From the NCBI RefSeq assembly GCF_010725725.1, contig NZ_AP022599.1, forward strand, positions 2,852,001 to 2,916,000: a stretch of 64,000 nucleotides of DNA, written 5' to 3'. The translations under genes and the position numbers were made by a program. Position 1 is the first letter of the stretch, and each line of letters starts with the position of its first letter. Positions 41,293-51,700 of the stretch are shown piece by piece. This stretch comes from Mycolicibacterium pulveris. GTDB lineage: Bacteria; Actinomycetota; Actinomycetes; Mycobacteriales; Mycobacteriaceae. Below the pieces are notes generated by a model. It had not been told where the DNA came from. It saw only the letters and a program-made list of their open reading frames with translations, and searched no databases.

Positions 41293-42081
41293 ATGCAACA
41301 CACCTCGGGACGCGGTCACGGCGCCCTGACCCGCCGCGGCGGCAAGGGCCGCCCGCTGGTGCTGGTGCACGGCCTGATGGGGCGGGGCAGCACCTGGTCG
41401 CGTCAGCTGCCGTGGCTGACCCGGCTCGGCGAGGTGTACACCTACGACGCGCCGTGGCACCGGGGACGCGACGTCGACGATGCGCATCCGATCAGCACCG
41501 AGCGGTTCGTCTCCGACCTCGGTGACGCGGTGGCCGACATCGGCAGGCCGGCGGTCATGATCGGGCATTCGATGGGGGCGCTGCACTCGTGGTGTCTGGC
41601 CGCCACCCACCCCGACCTGGTCGAGGCCCTGGTGATCGAGGACATGGCCCCCGACTTCCGCGGTCGCACCACCGGTCCGTGGGAGCCGTGGCTGCACGCT
41701 CTTCCGGTGGAATTCGACTCCGCGCAACAGGTTTACGACGAGTTCGGGCCCGTCGCCGGGCAGTACTTCCTCGAGGCGTTCGACCGCACCGCGACCGGCT
41801 GGCGGCTGCACGGGTACCCGAAGGTGTGGATCGAGATCGCCGCCGAATGGGGCACCCGCGACTACTGGCGTGAGTGGACCGCCGTCCGTGCGCCCGCGTT
41901 GCTCATCGAGGCGGGCAACTCCGTCACGCCGCCGGGGCAGATGCGCCGGATGGCCGAAACCGGTTGGCGCACCACATATCTGGCCGTTCATGACGCCGGC
42001 CACCTGGTGCACGACGACGCGCCGCGCGCCTACCGACAGGCGGTGGAGTCGTTTCTAGCGTCGCTCGCCGAGCGCTCCTGA
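41293..42081 (+). CDS. Alpha/beta hydrolase (Rv3591c-like)
   Basis: 262-residue hydrolase with the oxyanion motif HGLMGRGSTW, the nucleophile elbow GHSMGALHSW (Ser), a putative acid in LIEAGNSVTP and the catalytic His in VHDAGHLVHDD. It is the homologue of Rv3591c, conserved next to mhuD. ATG 41293, divergent from mhuD with 54 bases between starts. The substrate is unknown; the small lid suggests an esterase or C-C hydrolase of modest specificity. Confidence 0.9.
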   Translation: MQHTSGRGHGALTRRGGKGRPLVLVHGLMGRGSTWSRQLPWLTRLGEVYTYDAPWHRGRDVDDAHPISTERFVSDLGDAVADIGRPAVMIGHSMGALHSWCLAATHPDLVEALVIEDMAPDFRGRTTGPWEPWLHALPVEFDSAQQVYDEFGPVAGQYFLEAFDRTATGWRLHGYPKVWIEIAAEWGTRDYWREWTAVRAPALLIEAGNSVTPPGQMRRMAETGWRTTYLAVHDAGHLVHDDAPRAYRQAVESFLASLAERS

Positions 42082-42273
42082 GCCCGGCCACACCGGTTGC
42101 TGTTCGAAGCGGGTGCGCACGGCGTCCAGGTCGTGTTGCACGCGCAGCGCGTCGCGGTCGTCGGCCGGATCGGACCCGTAGGCGCGGCCGGCGGTCAACA
42201 TGGCCATCCACAACTCATGCAGGCGCAGTTGTGACAGCAGGCGGGTCAGTGCAGTACTCATGGCAGTAATCAT
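42055..42273 (-). CDS. Small hypothetical protein
   Basis: Up to 72 residues, predicted mostly helical (LTRLLSQLRLHELWMAMLTAGRAYG), with a charged C-terminus. The start may be 42273 or 42261 (MSTALTR). It overlaps the 3' end of the hydrolase gene by 27 bases on the opposite strand and is divergent from the GlxA-type regulator gene 60 bases away. No clear ribosome binding site. No family is recognised. Retained because coding bias and position between two genes are reasonable. Confidence 0.45.
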   Translation of the reverse strand: MITAMSTALTRLLSQLRLHELWMAMLTAGRAYGSDPADDRDALRVQHDLDAVRTRFEQQPVWPGSGALGERR

Positions 42274-42332
42274 TCGCTAGTAAAGATCCCGCCAACAGTG
42301 GCAGGAAAGACACGTTCAGATAAAATGCTGCC

Positions 42333-43307
42333 ATGGCATTGAAAAGCGTATCTGCGCTGGTGCTGGATGGTCTAGCGATTTTCGAGTTCGGCGTGATCTG
42401 CGAGGTGTTCGGCATCGACCGTTCCTCGGACGGCGTGCCGAACTTCGACTTCAAGGTGTGTGGGCCCCAGCCCGGGCAGCCGCTTTCCACCTCTGTCGGT
42501 GCGGCGCTGACACCCGATCACGGTCTCGACGATCTGGTCGGGGCCGACCTGGTGGCCATTCCGGCGATCGGAACCTCGGAGTATCTGCCCGAGGCGCTGG
42601 CGGCGGTCGAGGCGGCCGCCGACTCCGGCTCGATCATCCTCACGGTGTGCTCGGGCGCGTTCGTCGCCGGCGCGGCCGGCCTGCTCGACGGCAGGCCGTG
42701 CACCACTCACTGGATGCACGCCGACGAACTCGCCCGCCGGTATCCGACGGCCAAGGTCGACCGCAACGTGTTGTTCGTCGACGACGGCAACTTGATCACC
42801 AGCGCCGGTACCGCGGCCGGCATCGACGCCTGCCTGCACCTGGTGCGACGCGAGCTCGGCAGCGAGGTGACCAACAAGATCGCCCGCCGCATGGTGGTGG
42901 CGCCCCAGCGCGACGGTGGTCAGCGGCAGTACATCGACCAGCCGATCCCGGTGCGGTGTTCGGAACGCTTCGCGCCGCACCTTGATTGGATTCTGGGCAA
43001 CCTCGACCAGCCACACACGGTCGCCACGTTGGCGGCCCGCGCGCACATGTCCGTTCGCACGTTCGCCCGCCGCTTCGTCGAGGAGACCGGGCGCACCCCC
43101 ATGCAGTGGGTGACCGACCAGCGGGTGTTGTATGCGCGCCGCCTGCTCGAGGAGACCGACCTCGACGTCGACCGGATCGCCGAGCGTTCGGGTTTCGGCA
43201 CCGCGACGCTGCTGCGCCATCACTTCCGCCGGATCATCGGCGTGACGCCGTCGGACTACCGGCGCCGGTTCGCCTGCGCCTCAGACGGGGCCGCGGCCAC
43301 CGCCTGA
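42333..43307 (+). CDS. GlxA-type transcriptional regulator (DJ-1/PfpI domain plus AraC HTH)
   Basis: 324-residue regulator. The N-terminal DJ-1/PfpI amidotransferase-like domain has the nucleophile-elbow motif TVCSGAF (Cys near residue 106) and TSAGTAAGIDACLHLV. The C-terminal AraC/XylS double helix-turn-helix contains TVATLAARAHMSVRTFARRF and DRIAERSGFGTATLLRHHF. ATG 42333. The ligand and targets are unknown; the nearest divergent gene is the small hypothetical at 42055-42273. Confidence 0.9.
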   Translation: MALKSVSALVLDGLAIFEFGVICEVFGIDRSSDGVPNFDFKVCGPQPGQPLSTSVGAALTPDHGLDDLVGADLVAIPAIGTSEYLPEALAAVEAAADSGSIILTVCSGAFVAGAAGLLDGRPCTTHWMHADELARRYPTAKVDRNVLFVDDGNLITSAGTAAGIDACLHLVRRELGSEVTNKIARRMVVAPQRDGGQRQYIDQPIPVRCSERFAPHLDWILGNLDQPHTVATLAARAHMSVRTFARRFVEETGRTPMQWVTDQRVLYARRLLEETDLDVDRIAERSGFGTATLLRHHFRRIIGVTPSDYRRRFACASDGAAATA

Positions 43308-43317
43308 ACTCTCCGGG

Positions 43318-43382
43318 CGCGAACGTGGGTTACCCGCACGCCCAGACGCGGATCCGCGTGACGCAACCCCACACTCGGCGGT
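43318..43382. repeat. Dispersed intergenic repeat, family B, copy 2 (inverted)
   Basis: On the minus strand this reads CGCCGAGTGTGGGGTTGCGT, a variable stretch with the palindrome CACGCGGATCCGCGT, then GGGCGTGCGGGTAACCCACG. It shares its end blocks with 15546-15622. It fills the gap between the GlxA-type regulator gene and the stop codon of mutY, where the two genes converge. Confidence 0.7.
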
Positions 43383-44254
43383 CACGGGTTGCCCTCACCG
43401 GCGAGCGCGTAACGACCGTCGTCGGTCTGCTCCACCAGCCCGTCGACCAGAAGCGAATCCAGGGCGCGGTCGCGCTGTGCGGTGTCGGTCTGCCACGCGA
43501 CGTCGAGCTCCGCCCGGGTGACGGGAGAGTCTTTGCCGCGCAACACATCCAGCAGCCGGCCACGGGCCTGCCGGTCGGTTCCCGCGTAGCGCTGCGGCCG
43601 TCGCGCAGGGGTGGCCGAGGCCGGATATCCGCGTGCACGCCATGCGCACACGCTGAGCGGGCACCCGCCGCAGCGTGGCGCACGGGCGGTGCACACCGTG
43701 GCGCCGAGCTCCATGAGCGCAACCGAAAACCTCGGCGCGTCATCGCTTTCCGGAAGCAACGCTGCCACGTCGGTGAGATCGCGTGCCGAGGGGGCGGCGT
43801 CCGCGCGGCCGTGGACCACCCTCGCCACGACGCGGCGGACGTTGGTGTCGACGACGGGAACCCGCTGCTGGAAGGCGAAGCAGGCCACGGCACGCGCGGT
43901 GTAGGCCCCGATTCCGGGCAGTGTCAACAGCGTGTCGACATCGGCGGGCACCACGTCGTCGTACCGGGTGGCGATCACCGTCGCGCACTCGTGCAGCCGT
44001 TTGGCGCGACGCGGATAGCCGAGCTTGCCCCAGGCGCGCAGCACGTCGGCGGCGCCGGCCGCGGCGGTGGCAGACGGCGTCGGCCAGCGCGCCACCCACG
44101 CTTCCCATATCGGCTGCACCCGCGCGACAGGCGTCTGTTGCAGCATGAACTCGCTGACCACGACCTGCCACGGCGTCACACCGGGGCGCCGCCACGGCAG
44201 GTCGCGGCGTGCGCCGTCGTACCAGTCGAGCAGCTGGGGCACAATGTCAGTCAT
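43382..44254 (-). CDS. mutY: A/G-specific adenine DNA glycosylase
   Basis: 290-residue base-excision repair enzyme removing A opposite 8-oxoguanine. The catalytic Glu is E35 in SEFMLQQT. The helix-hairpin-helix LPGIGAYTARAVACFAF is followed by the Asp in VVDTNVRRV, and the [4Fe-4S] cluster is CTARAPRCGGCPLSVC. A C-terminal DNA-recognition tail is shorter than in E. coli. The start ATG 44254 overlaps the start codon of the divergent canB (CATG). Confidence 0.94.
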   Translation of the reverse strand: MTDIVPQLLDWYDGARRDLPWRRPGVTPWQVVVSEFMLQQTPVARVQPIWEAWVARWPTPSATAAAGAADVLRAWGKLGYPRRAKRLHECATVIATRYDDVVPADVDTLLTLPGIGAYTARAVACFAFQQRVPVVDTNVRRVVARVVHGRADAAPSARDLTDVAALLPESDDAPRFSVALMELGATVCTARAPRCGGCPLSVCAWRARGYPASATPARRPQRYAGTDRQARGRLLDVLRGKDSPVTRAELDVAWQTDTAQRDRALDSLLVDGLVEQTDDGRYALAGEGNP

Positions 44255-44873
44255 GCCGCATACCAGCCCGGTAACCGCTTGGAAAGCACTCAAAGAAGGT
44301 AACGAGCGGTTCGTCGCGGGCAAACCGCTGCATCCAAGCCAGGGAGTCGAGCACCGGGCCGGCCTCGCCGAGTCCCAGACGCCGACGGCGGTGGTGTTCG
44401 GATGTGGCGACAGCCGGGTGGCCGCCGAGTTGATCTTCGACCAGGGGCTCGGCGACATGTTCGTGGTGCGCACCGCCGGACACGTCATCGACGCCGCGGT
44501 GCTCGGCTCGGTCGAGTACGCCGTCGCGGTGCTCGACGTGCCGCTGATCGTGGTGCTGGGCCACGACAGTTGCGGGGCGGTCAAGGCGACGCTGTCGGCG
44601 CTCGACGAGGGCGTGGTGCCCGGCGGCTATGTGCGCGACATCGTCGAACGGGTCATCCCGTCGATCCTGCTGGGTCGCCGCGACGGCCTGACCAGGGTCG
44701 ACGAGTTCGAGGCCCGCCACGTCATCGAGACCGGCGTGCAACTGATGGCGCGCTCGACGACCATCTCCGACGGGGTGGAGGCGGGCACGCTGGCGATCGT
44801 CGGCGCCACCTACCACCTGGCCGACGGCCGCGTAGGGTTGCGGGCCCACCTGGGCGACATCGGCGAAGCCTGA
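44253..44873 (+). CDS. canB: Beta-carbonic anhydrase
   Basis: 206-residue zinc enzyme interconverting CO2 and bicarbonate. Zinc ligands C51 and D53 (with R55, CGDSR motif) and H104, C107 (GHDSCGAV) indicate a beta-class enzyme of the M. tuberculosis Rv3588c type. ATG 44253 shares bases with the mutY start codon on the other strand, so the transcripts are head to head with no spacer. Confidence 0.94.
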   Translation: MPHTSPVTAWKALKEGNERFVAGKPLHPSQGVEHRAGLAESQTPTAVVFGCGDSRVAAELIFDQGLGDMFVVRTAGHVIDAAVLGSVEYAVAVLDVPLIVVLGHDSCGAVKATLSALDEGVVPGGYVRDIVERVIPSILLGRRDGLTRVDEFEARHVIETGVQLMARSTTISDGVEAGTLAIVGATYHLADGRVGLRAHLGDIGEA

Positions 44874-44932
44874 CACGCGACACGCCGAGGCGCCTCGGAC
44901 AACTGGGCGTGACCTGGGCTTATCGTGGCCCT

Positions 44933-45697
44933 GTGCTGGATCTGGAACCGCAAGGCCCGCTACCTCCGCAGATTTACTGGCGGCGCAGGGCACTGGCGCT
45001 GGGCTTGGCGGTACTGGTCATCGGCGTGATTTCGGCGATCGTGGTCGCGATCGTGGCCAACACCGGGTCGGCCGAAACCACCAACGCCGAGCAGGCGGTC
45101 CCGAGCCCGGAAGCCGCGCCGACACCACTGCCCGGAGAAAACCCCGAGGTCAAGTCGCCCGTCATGCCGCCGCCGGAGGCGGCCCCGCCGGCGACGCCGA
45201 CCCCGACCGCGGCGGTCACCCCGCCGCCGGTGCTCAAGGAGGGCGACGACTGCCCGGACTCGACGCTCGCGGTCAAGGGCATCACCAACCAACCGCAGTA
45301 CGTGGTGGGCGATCAGCCGAAGTTCACCATGGTGGTCACCAACATCGGCCTGGTCTCGTGCAAGCGTGACGTCGGAGCCGCCGTGCTGGCCGCCTACGTG
45401 TACGGGTTGGACAACAACCGGTTGTGGTCGAACCTGGACTGCGCACCGTCGAACGAGACGCTGGTCAAGACGTTCCAGCCGGGCGAGCAGGTGACCACGG
45501 AGGTGACCTGGACGGGGATGGGTTCGGCGCCGGGATGTCCGCTGCCGCGTGAGCCCATCGGTCCCGGTACGTACAACCTCGTGGTGCAGCTGGGCAATCT
45601 ACGTTCGGCGACGGTGCCGTTCATCCTGGCCGAGCAGGCGCAGGTGCCCCATGCCGAGGGGGCGCCGCTGCCGGGTCCCGCCCCCGCCGCGGGCTGA
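44933..45697 (+). CDS. Membrane-anchored conserved protein with Pro-rich linker (Rv3587c-like)
   Basis: 254-residue protein. A short cytoplasmic N-terminus is followed by one membrane helix (about residues 20-43), an Ala/Pro-rich linker (50-105) and an extracytoplasmic beta-rich domain with four Cys (DDCPDS, SCKRD, LDCAPS, PGCPL) likely forming two disulfides. It is the homologue of Rv3587c, which also neighbours disA. GTG 44933 is preferred: TATCGT seven bases upstream fits a -10 box for a leaderless mRNA. GTG 44909 is an alternative. The function is unknown. Confidence 0.82.
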   Translation: MLDLEPQGPLPPQIYWRRRALALGLAVLVIGVISAIVVAIVANTGSAETTNAEQAVPSPEAAPTPLPGENPEVKSPVMPPPEAAPPATPTPTAAVTPPPVLKEGDDCPDSTLAVKGITNQPQYVVGDQPKFTMVVTNIGLVSCKRDVGAAVLAAYVYGLDNNRLWSNLDCAPSNETLVKTFQPGEQVTTEVTWTGMGSAPGCPLPREPIGPGTYNLVVQLGNLRSATVPFILAEQAQVPHAEGAPLPGPAPAAG

Positions 45698-45713
45698 CAC
45701 CCCGCTCTCGAAC

Positions 45714-45780
45714 TTCGCCCAAAGGGACATTTGGGCGGGAAAGTGCGAGTAAATCCCGCCAAAACGTCGATCTCGACGGG
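45714..45780 (+). repeat. Dispersed intergenic repeat, family A, copy 2
   Basis: Begins TTCGCCCAAAGGGACA, then TTTGGGCGGGAAAGTGCGAG, then a short variable part, then CCAAAACGTCGATCTCGACG. CGCCCAAA and TTTGGGCG form a perfect 8-bp stem with a six-base loop, the best hairpin of the three copies. It lies between the convergent Rv3587c-like gene and disA. Confidence 0.75.
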
Positions 45781-45794
45781 GTGCGAAAACGCGG

Positions 45795-46913
45795 TCAGGC
45801 CAGCCGGTCGGCGATCGTGGATTCGGCCAGCTGCGAGAGGCCCTCACGGATATGGCGCGCCCACATCGAACCGATGCCTTCCACCGACTGCAGATCGCCC
45901 GCGCTGGCCGCCAGCAACCCCTGCAGCGACCCGAACGAGCGCACCAACAGGTCGACGTGGGCGAACTGCAGCCGCGGAATGCCGGCCATCGCGCGGTAGC
46001 CACGCGAACTCATCGCCGAATCCTGCGCCTCCATCGTGGACGGATACCCGAAAACCCTTGCCAGCGCGGTGAAGTCGAGCAGCTCGTTGTCAGACAGCGC
46101 ATCGAGCTCGTCAAGCGTGGTCCTCACCTGTTCAGCGGTGGGCGGATCAGGGTTGGCGTGATAGTCGCGCACGATCAGCTCGCGGGCGGTGTCGTTGTCG
46201 CCGACCAGTTCCTCGACCTGAAGCTTGAGCTGCCGTCCGTCCGTACCCAGTTCGACCACGTCGGCGTCGATCTCCAGACTGATCCGGCGCACCATCTCGA
46301 GTCGCTGCACCACGGTCATCACGTCGCGCAACGTCACGAAGTCCTCGATCTCGGCCGTCGACAGCTGCCTGCTCACCTCGTCGAGGCGGGTCTTGTAGCG
46401 CTCAAGGGTGTCGATGGTCTGGTTGGCCCGCGACAGGATGGTCGCCGAATCGGGAACCACGTGGCGCTCGCCGGCGACATAGACCGTCACGATGCTCATC
46501 GAATGGCTCACCGAGATCACCGGATAACCGGTCTGGATCGCGGTGCGCTCGGCTGACCGGTGCCGGGTACCGGATTCCTCGGTCGGGATCGACGGGTCGG
46601 GCACCAGCTGCACATTGGCCCGCAGGATGCGGCTGCCGTCGCTGGAGAGCACCACCGCGCCGTCCATCTTCGAAAGTTCGCGCAGCCGGGTCGGCGCGTA
46701 GCGGATGTCGAGTTCGAAACCACCGTCGCAGATGGCTTCGACGCTGTCGTCGTACCCGATCACGATCAGCGCCCCGGTGCGGCCGCGCAGGATGCGCTCC
46801 AGACCGTCGCGCAAGGCGGTGCCCGGGGCGAGGCGTGCAAGCGTCTCGCGCATCGTGGGCCGGGCCAACTGCACCACTTTGCGCCCGGCTCGGCCGCCCG
46901 CCTTCACGGCCAT
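45795..46913 (-). CDS. disA: Diadenylate cyclase DisA
   Basis: 372-residue octameric cyclase making c-di-AMP from two ATP while scanning DNA. The DAC domain has the active-site DGA (KMDGAVVLS) and RHR ([11 protein letters not shown]) motifs. A long helical spine follows, and the C-terminal helix-hairpin-helix contains [28 protein letters not shown] precedes ATG 46913. It starts 25 bases after radA on the same strand. In mycobacteria RadA binds and inhibits DisA, so the pair is a functional operon. Confidence 0.96.
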   Translation of the reverse strand: MAVKAGGRAGRKVVQLARPTMRETLARLAPGTALRDGLERILRGRTGALIVIGYDDSVEAICDGGFELDIRYAPTRLRELSKMDGAVVLSSDGSRILRANVQLVPDPSIPTEESGTRHRSAERTAIQTGYPVISVSHSMSIVTVYVAGERHVVPDSATILSRANQTIDTLERYKTRLDEVSRQLSTAEIEDFVTLRDVMTVVQRLEMVRRISLEIDADVVELGTDGRQLKLQVEELVGDNDTARELIVRDYHANPDPPTAEQVRTTLDELDALSDNELLDFTALARVFGYPSTMEAQDSAMSSRGYRAMAGIPRLQFAHVDLLVRSFGSLQGLLAASAGDLQSVEGIGSMWARHIREGLSQLAESTIADRLA

Positions 46914-46938
46914 CGCCCCCTCCTAAGATCGGTCGGAG

Positions 46939-48318
46939 TTATCGGTCATCTTTGCTGATCTCTTGCAGAACCCGCAATGCCGCGCCGATGTTGTCGGCCG
47001 CGATCGCGCGCAGACCCGCAGGCACCGATGCCACGCCCGGCGGCACCACGGCACGGCTGAAGCCCAGCCGCGCGGCCTCGGCGAGACGCCGATCCATCCC
47101 GGTGACGCGCCGCAGATCACCGGCCAGCCCGACCTCCCCGATCGCGACGACGGCGGCCGGTACCGGCAGGTTCATCCGGGACGACGCGATGGCGACCGCC
47201 ACCGCCAAGTCCGCCGACGGGTCGGTCAACCGCATGCCGCCGACGGTGGACAAGTAGATGTCGTGACCGCTGATGCCAAGCTGCGCGTGCTTGTCGAGCA
47301 CGGCCGTGATCATCGCGGCCCGGGCCGAGTCGATGCCGCTGACCGCGCGCCGCGCCGGACCGTTTGCTGCCGGGCCGATGAGCGCCTGCACTTCGCCGAT
47401 CAGCGGTCGCTTGCCGTCCAGCGTCACGGTGATCGCGGTGCCCGCCACCGGTTTGGGCCGCAGGTCGCGGAACAATCCCGACGGATCGGCGACGCCTTCG
47501 ATTCCGTTGTCGTGCAACAGGAAACAACCGACCTCGTCGGCCGCGCCGAACCGGTTCTTGACGCCGCGGACCATCCGCAGCGACGACGCGCGGTCACCCT
47601 CGAAGTGCAAGACGACGTCGACCAGATGCTCCAGTGACCGCGGACCCGCGATGGCGCCGTCCTTGGTGACGTGGCCGACGAGGATCAGCGCGACGCCCGA
47701 GGTCTTGGCGGCCATCGTGAGGGCGGTGGTGACCGCGCGCACCTGGGTGACGCCGCCGGTGACGCCGTCGGCCTCGGAGGTCGACATGGTCTGCACGGAG
47801 TCGACGACCACGAGGCTGGGCTGCACTTCCTCGATGTGGCCGAGCGCCGTGGACAGATCCGATTCGGCGGCGAGGTACACCTCGTCGTGCGTGCATCCGG
47901 TGCGTTCGGCCCGCATCCGGATCTGGCCCGCCGACTCTTCGCCCGACAGGTACAGCGCCCGCTTACCCGCCTTGGCCCACTGGTGCGCGACCTCGAGCAG
48001 CAGCGTCGACTTGCCGACGCCGGGATCGCCCGCCAACAACGTCACCGAGCCCGGCACCAGCCCGCCGCCGAGCACCCGGTCGAGCTCGTCGACGCCGGTG
48101 CGGAAGTGCTTGGTGCGGCCTGGGTCGATCGAGCTGATGGGCACGGCCGGCGATGCGGGTGCGACGGCGCGCCTTGCGGGTGCGCCGTGGACGGCGGCCA
48201 GCATCGTCACCTCGTCGACGGTGCCCCAGGTTCCGCAGTCCGGGCAGCGGCCGACCCACTTGGGGGTGAGGTGGTGGCATTCCGAGCAGCGGTACTGCGA
48301 ACGCTGAGCTTTGGCCAC
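46939..48318 (-). CDS. radA: DNA repair protein RadA
   Basis: 459-residue RecA-like ATPase of recombination. A four-Cys zinc finger at the N-terminus ([18 protein letters not shown]) is followed by Walker [10 protein letters not shown], the RadA-specific KNRFG motif and a C-terminal Lon-protease-like domain ([20 protein letters not shown]). GTG 48318. It stands upstream of disA with a 25-base gap and follows lpqE by 66 bases. It promotes branch migration in relatives and modulates DisA. Confidence 0.96.
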   Translation of the reverse strand: MAKAQRSQYRCSECHHLTPKWVGRCPDCGTWGTVDEVTMLAAVHGAPARRAVAPASPAVPISSIDPGRTKHFRTGVDELDRVLGGGLVPGSVTLLAGDPGVGKSTLLLEVAHQWAKAGKRALYLSGEESAGQIRMRAERTGCTHDEVYLAAESDLSTALGHIEEVQPSLVVVDSVQTMSTSEADGVTGGVTQVRAVTTALTMAAKTSGVALILVGHVTKDGAIAGPRSLEHLVDVVLHFEGDRASSLRMVRGVKNRFGAADEVGCFLLHDNGIEGVADPSGLFRDLRPKPVAGTAITVTLDGKRPLIGEVQALIGPAANGPARRAVSGIDSARAAMITAVLDKHAQLGISGHDIYLSTVGGMRLTDPSADLAVAVAIASSRMNLPVPAAVVAIGEVGLAGDLRRVTGMDRRLAEAARLGFSRAVVPPGVASVPAGLRAIAADNIGAALRVLQEISKDDR

Positions 48319-48384
48319 GCTGTGACCGTAGTCCCGTAGACCGACAGAACCGCCGCGGCGAGCTGCCGTGTCGCCGATCAGCGG

Positions 48385-48960
48385 TCAGTGACCGCCCGAG
48401 TGACCGCCCGCCCCGCCGGTGTTCTGCACGGCTTCGCGGCGCGGGGCCTCACCGGCCGACAGCGGCACCTGCACCTTGCCTTCGCCGGCCTTCTCGAAGG
48501 TGAAGGTGAACTCGTAGGTCAGGCCGTTGGTGATCGGCTTGGTCAGCGAAACCTTGGCCTCGGCGGCCTCGGCGGCCTCCACGCTCTCCAGCGGCGTGAT
48601 CTGGCCGTCGGGAGCGCCGACGATCAGGACCCCACCGGCGGGCAGCGTGGTGTCACCGGTCAGGGTCACCGAGCCGACCTCGGAGTCGATCGACACCAGC
48701 TTGTCGTCGTTCTCCCGCGACTGGTTGGACGCCTGGAACATCAGCTCGACGTCGGTGCCGGGCTGGACGAAGTCCGATGACTGGATGACCTGCAGGTGGA
48801 TGTTGCGCAGGGCAACGTCGCCGATGTTTGCGCTGGTGCCGTTGACTCCGGGCTCCTGCATCGCGGTCTGGGACACCTGCCCCGCTCCGCAGCCACTCAA
48901 CGCTCCACCGACTAGGACGGCGGCGGCCAGCCCGCAAGCGGCCATTTTGAAGCGGTCCAC
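48385..48960 (-). CDS. lpqE: Lipoprotein LpqE
   Basis: 191-residue secreted lipoprotein with lipobox LSGC at about residues 21-24. A single beta-sandwich domain (residues 40-165) has a fold like copper-chaperone PCu(A)C proteins. The tail is Gly/His-rich, ending [10 protein letters not shown], consistent with metal binding. It is the homologue of Rv3584, conserved upstream of radA. ATG 48960. The metal role is inferred from the family and the tail. Confidence 0.88.
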   Translation of the reverse strand: MDRFKMAACGLAAAVLVGGALSGCGAGQVSQTAMQEPGVNGTSANIGDVALRNIHLQVIQSSDFVQPGTDVELMFQASNQSRENDDKLVSIDSEVGSVTLTGDTTLPAGGVLIVGAPDGQITPLESVEAAEAAEAKVSLTKPITNGLTYEFTFTFEKAGEGKVQVPLSAGEAPRREAVQNTGGAGGHSGGH

Positions 48961-49741
<781 letters not shown>

Positions 49742-49746
49742 CGGCC

Positions 49747-50262
49747 ATGACGGGCCTGCCACGGATCGGGCTCGGCACCGACGTTCACCCCATTGAGGCC
49801 GGACGGCCGTGCTGGCTGCTGTGCCTGTTGTTCGACGACGCCGACGGCTGCGCAGGCCACTCCGACGGGGATGTGGCTGCGCATGCATTGTGCGACGCGC
49901 TGCTGTCGGCCGCCGGACTCGGCGATCTCGGTGAGGTGTTCGGCACCGGCAGGCCCGAATGGCGCGACGCGAGCGGCGCGGACATGCTGCGCCATGTGCG
50001 CGAGCTGGTTGAGGCCGCGGGCTTGCGGATCGGCAATGCGGCGGTCCAGGTGATCGGAAACCAACCCAGGGTTGGGCCGCGGCGCACGGAGGCCCAGAAG
50101 CTGCTCTCGGAGCTGCTGGACGCCCCGGTTTCGGTGTCGGCGACGACGACCGACGGCCTCGGGCTCACCGGCCGCGGTGAGGGCTTGGCCGCGATCGCCA
50201 CCGCCCTGGTTGTCGCCGCCGCCGACGGGCCGGCGCAGCCGGTGCGGGATATGCACAAATAG
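49747..50262 (+). CDS. ispF: 2-C-methyl-D-erythritol 2,4-cyclodiphosphate synthase
   Basis: 171-residue trimeric enzyme of the MEP isoprenoid pathway. The metal ligands D12 and H14 are in GTDVHPI and the His in [12 protein letters not shown]; the CDP-binding [14 protein letters not shown] is at the C-terminal end. ATG 49747. In related mycobacteria ispD lies between carD and ispF; here it is absent and ispF follows carD after five bases. Its product is still needed, so an ispD copy should exist elsewhere. Confidence 0.95.
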   Translation: MTGLPRIGLGTDVHPIEAGRPCWLLCLLFDDADGCAGHSDGDVAAHALCDALLSAAGLGDLGEVFGTGRPEWRDASGADMLRHVRELVEAAGLRIGNAAVQVIGNQPRVGPRRTEAQKLLSELLDAPVSVSATTTDGLGLTGRGEGLAAIATALVVAAADGPAQPVRDMHK

Positions 50263-50281
50263 GCCGGTAAGCTGGCGCGTC

Positions 50282-51700
50282 GTGACCAATCGCGACGGAG
50301 CTCCCGCCATGCGGCTCCACGACACCATGAGCGGTGCCGTACGCGATTTCGTGCCGGTCAAACCCGGGCATGTGTCGATCTACCTGTGCGGGGCGACCGT
50401 TCAGGGGCTGCCGCACATCGGCCATGTCCGCAGCGGGGTGGCGTTCGACGTGCTGCGGCGGTGGCTGATGGCCAAGGGCTACGACGTCGCGTTCATCCGC
50501 AACGTCACCGACATCGACGACAAGATCCTCGCCAAGGCCGCCGACGCCGGCCGGCCATGGTGGGAGTGGGCCGCCACCTACGAACGCGCGTTCACGGACG
50601 CCTACAACGCGCTGGGCGTGCTTCCGCCGTCCGCTGAGCCGCGGGCCACCGGCCACATCACCCAGATGGTCGAGCTGATCGAGCGGCTGATCGAACGCGG
50701 CCACGCCTACGCCAGCGGCGGCGACGTGTACTTCGACGTGCTCAGCCTGCCCGGCTACGGCAAGTTGTCCGGCCACAAGATCGCCGACGTGCACCAGGGC
50801 GAGGGAGTGGCCACCGGCAAGCGCGACCAGCGCGACTTCACGCTGTGGAAAGGCGCCAAACCCGGCGAACCGTCCTGGCCGACGCCGTGGGGGCGGGGCA
50901 GGCCCGGCTGGCACACCGAGTGCGTGGCGATGTGCGAGGGCTACCTCGGCGCCGAGTTCGACATCCACGCCGGCGGCATGGATCTGGTGTTCCCGCATCA
51001 CGAGAACGAGATCGCGCAGGCCGAGGGCGCAGGCGACCGCTTCGCGCGGTTCTGGCTGCACAACGGCTGGGTCACCATGGGCGGCGAGAAGATGAGCAAA
51101 TCGCTGGGCAATGTGTTGGCGATTCCGGCTGTGCTGCAACGGGTCCGGGCGGCCGAGCTGCGGTACTACCTGGGCAGCGCCCATTACCGCTCGATGCTCG
51201 AGTTCACCGAGACCGCGTTGGCCGACGCCGCGCGGGCCTACAGCGGTATCGAGGACTTCCTGCACCGGGTGCGCAGCCGCGTCGGCGCGGTCGTGCCCGG
51301 ACAGTGGACACCGAAGTTCGCCGCGGCGCTCGATGACGATCTGGCGGTGCCCGCGGCGTTGGCCGAAGTGCACGCCGCGCGCGCCGAAGGTAACCGGGCG
51401 CTGGACGCGGGCGATCACGAAACCGCCCTCGCGCAGGCGATGTCGATCCGGGCGATGATGGGCATCCTCGGCGCCGACCCGCTCGACGAGCGCTGGGAGT
51501 CCAGGGACGAGACGCGGGCCGCGCTGCGGGCCGTCGAGGTGTTGGTCACCGCCGAGCTGCAGCGCCGGGAGGACGCCAGGGCCCGGCGGGACTGGGCGGA
51601 GGCCGACGCGATCCGTGATCGGCTCAAGGAGGCCGGAATCGAGGTCACCGACACCGCCGACGGGCCACAGTGGACGCTGCTCGACGGGTATACGAAGTAG
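50282..51700 (+). CDS. cysS: Cysteinyl-tRNA synthetase
   Basis: 472-residue class I synthetase. HIGH is in [10 protein letters not shown] and KMSKS in [11 protein letters not shown]. The zinc ligands are the Cys of YLCGATVQG, the Cys of TECVAM and His-His-Glu in FPHHENE. The C-terminal anticodon-binding domain is intact. GTG 50282 is chosen, 19 bases after ispF, matching the M. tuberculosis start. The stop is directly followed by the rlmB start codon. Confidence 0.97.
   Translation: MTNRDGAPAMRLHDTMSGAVRDFVPVKPGHVSIYLCGATVQGLPHIGHVRSGVAFDVLRRWLMAKGYDVAFIRNVTDIDDKILAKAADAGRPWWEWAATYERAFTDAYNALGVLPPSAEPRATGHITQMVELIERLIERGHAYASGGDVYFDVLSLPGYGKLSGHKIADVHQGEGVATGKRDQRDFTLWKGAKPGEPSWPTPWGRGRPGWHTECVAMCEGYLGAEFDIHAGGMDLVFPHHENEIAQAEGAGDRFARFWLHNGWVTMGGEKMSKSLGNVLAIPAVLQRVRAAELRYYLGSAHYRSMLEFTETALADAARAYSGIEDFLHRVRSRVGAVVPGQWTPKFAAALDDDLAVPAALAEVHAARAEGNRALDAGDHETALAQAMSIRAMMGILGADPLDERWESRDETRAALRAVEVLVTAELQRREDARARRDWAEADAIRDRLKEAGIEVTDTADGPQWTLLDGYTK

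Noticed and set aside
42055..43307. Small gene and GlxA-type regulator as a toxin-antitoxin pair
   Set aside because: The genes are divergent, and the regulator is a DJ-1/AraC protein of normal size. Nothing in the small protein resembles a toxin family.
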